This document shows, piece after piece, positions 42,714 to 44,280 of a DNA stretch of 44,280 nucleotides. The translations under genes were made by a program, and so were the position numbers. Origin of the DNA: Phoronis australis (taxonomy: Eukaryota > Phoronida > Phoronidae); NCBI GenBank assembly GCA_002633005.1, contig NMRA01000742.1, positions 126,001 through 170,280 of the forward strand, read 5' to 3'. A model generated the notes under the pieces. It did no database searches, was not told where the DNA came from, and worked only from the letters and a program-made list of their open reading frames with translations. Each line of letters opens with the position of its first letter. The first letter of the stretch is position 1.

Positions 42714-43700
42714 GACTCAACTTTGCTGAGACCAACATTTTTAATGTTGATAGGTCTCTGATTTGATTTGGTTGCGTTGTTTTTTTTTTGTTTTTGGTTT
42801 TCAAACTTGCCGAATCCATGCCATACGCGCACCCAGCCTTTAAAGGCACTATTTCCGCTTCATTTTTGTTAAAAACTTCATGAAACGGATCTTTACGCAA
42901 ACACTTTTATTCGAANTTTGTCGTAATTGCGATATTTCTATTTTTCAATACCGTATTTATAGATTTCGTTGATATTACAAAATCACTTGTTCTTATCATC
43001 GTCAGGATTCAATAATTAACCGCATTTCATGGATTCATTAATTGCATTTGCTTACATTCTTTGTATTGTTTGGATTCATTAATCCATCGTATTATGATTG
43101 AATCGTAGTATAGTTTCAGCAATTCGTAATGAATTTGTGACATTATATAGATCACTGGTTTATTAAATGTGTCCCTTTTCACGTGTCCAATAAGACGTTG
43201 CATTAAACGGATTCACCCTTTCTTCGCAGGCAGTCACTAATTCTTTGCATTGCACACATTCATTAATTGGTTTGTCAGTTCTTCTCAGGTTATCCATTTT
43301 ATAGCATTTTAAGGATTTGCAAATTTGTTGCATTTTACAAGCTCAGTCACTCGTCCCATTTTATGGATTCCCATTGCCTTTTTTAGACCATAGTATGCAC
43401 ATTTTGGATAAGTTCTTTGAATTTATTCCAAGTCCACTCAAGATTCCAAGTTCACATACATGCACAACACCGCCACCTTAATTACCGCCTACACCAGTAC
43501 TATTATTTAAAAAACATTTTGCTGAAGTTTGTAGTTATAGGCTATACTTGTAAGTACTCAAGCTTTACTTTTTAGTAAACATGTCGGCGCAGTCGCGGGC
43601 ATGTTTCTTTTATTCAGTCAGGCACATGTACATGTATGTGGTGGCATACACAGTATATGAAGCGCCAAAGAGAGTTCAACCGCCAGTACCTTTCTGCCTT
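42714..43700. other. AT-rich sequence with loose GGATTCATTAAT repeats
   Basis: Words such as ATGGATTCATTAATTGCATT (near 43029) recur in degraded form near 43072, 43257 and 43365, suggesting an old, diverged repeat array. Short hairpin-like ACATG/CATGT pairs occur near 43580-43610. No ORF of note was found; one N is near 42916. Confidence 0.4.
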
Positions 43701-44155
43701 GCGTACGCATAGTTTTCCTTGATGAACGCGTAGTTTTGCTTATTCAACGCGTACTTTTAACCAGCTCATACCGTCCCGCCTAACACGCTCGTGCTCTCAA
43801 ATCTCAAAATGGCGAAAGACTGATGGGTGAAAGACAACGTTAACTTTGAAGAATGTTGCAGATTCGTATCATGTGCCCACGAAAGTAAACTTGTCTTTGA
43901 TGGGACATGCTAGAATAACTAATTCAGCGCGTTGGGGACTAAGCAAAACTACGCGTTGATCAAGCAAAAGTGCGTGTTGAATAAGAGCACAACGATGATC
44001 GTTCGAGAACTAACACTACGAGTTAAATAAGCAAATCTAAGCGTTGCTTAAGGAAAATTGTGTGTCGATAATGAGAAGAAAAACGACTAAAAGTAAGCGT
44101 TGACTAAGCAAATCTACGAATTGATTGATCAAAACTACATACTTGTTAAGCACGA
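43701..44155. repeat. Degenerate 21-24 bp repeat array with inverted halves
   Basis: The core GCGTTGAATAAGCAAAACTA occurs about three times on the minus strand at 43701-43758 (as TTTTGCTTATTCAACGCGTA and neighbours). It then occurs several times on the plus strand from about 43927 (GCGCGTTGGGGACTAAGC, ACGCGTTGATCAAGCAAAAG, GCGTGTTGAATAAG, TAAGCGTTGACTAAGC). The two halves are separated by about 170 bp without the motif and could pair as an imperfect stem. The last 125 bp of the window show nothing further. Confidence 0.7.
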
Positions 44156-44280
44156 GCAGAAATCTATTAGTTTACGAACCCTTTGGGCCACTTCCTAATT
44201 CCGTCTCTGTATTCTTAAAATAATAGAGAAAAAATTTACGATTTATAAAGCATTATTAATGTAGATGAATATGTCATGAA

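Noticed and set aside
1-44280. CRISPR array, prokaryotic operon or complete tRNA/rRNA gene
   Set aside because: Tandem repeats lack the repeat-spacer pattern, genes are split by spliceosomal introns, and no complete tRNA or rRNA could be made out by eye.

Overview
The window is animal nuclear DNA, most likely from an invertebrate with a repeat-rich genome. The genes are split by GT-AG introns, their products match metazoan families, and the remaining sequence is AT-rich and full of diverged transposable elements, minisatellites and fold-back repeats. A few single N bases are present. The sequence does not fix the phylum; a marine deuterostome or lophotrochozoan is a guess.

Two protein-coding genes are well supported and lie tail to tail. 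On the plus strand, five exons between 10163 and 21349 encode a 284-residue dimethylarginine dimethylaminohydrolase (DDAH) family protein. Length, fold motifs and splice phases all fit, and the reading frame is intact. However, the residues aligned with the catalytic Cys and His and with two substrate ligands are changed, so it looks like a pseudoenzyme. On the minus strand, seven coding exons between 38164 and 26809 encode a 680-residue FBXW5 orthologue (F-box plus WD40 substrate receptor). Its central linker is about 95 residues longer than in the human protein and contains an in-frame Ala-Gln-x-x-Pro-Gly repeat.

Layout: 1-8.5 kb holds transposon remains (a truncated non-LTR retrotransposon nested in a MITE, a second MITE copy, a broken reverse transcriptase) and a 31-bp minisatellite. 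8.5-8.7 kb has a CCAAT/ATGGCG promoter-like segment with a possible upstream exon. 9.5-21.3 kb is the DDAH-like gene and its flank, with MITEs, a fold-back element and microsatellites in the introns. 21.4-26.8 kb is intergenic, with only repeat fragments seen. 26.8-38.2 kb is FBXW5, whose introns hold 37-bp and 47-bp tandem repeats and a palindrome of about 310 bp with a tRNA-like B box in its loop. 38.2-44.3 kb is repeat-rich, with a direct tandem duplication of about 1.03 kb that carries a MITE copy and a degenerate inverted array of a 21-24 bp motif.

The two genes have no evident shared pathway (methylarginine/nitric-oxide control versus ubiquitin ligation). I see no operon-like logic, CRISPR array or complete tRNA/rRNA gene. 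Comparisons with human DDAH1 and FBXW5 were made from remembered sequences, not by a search.
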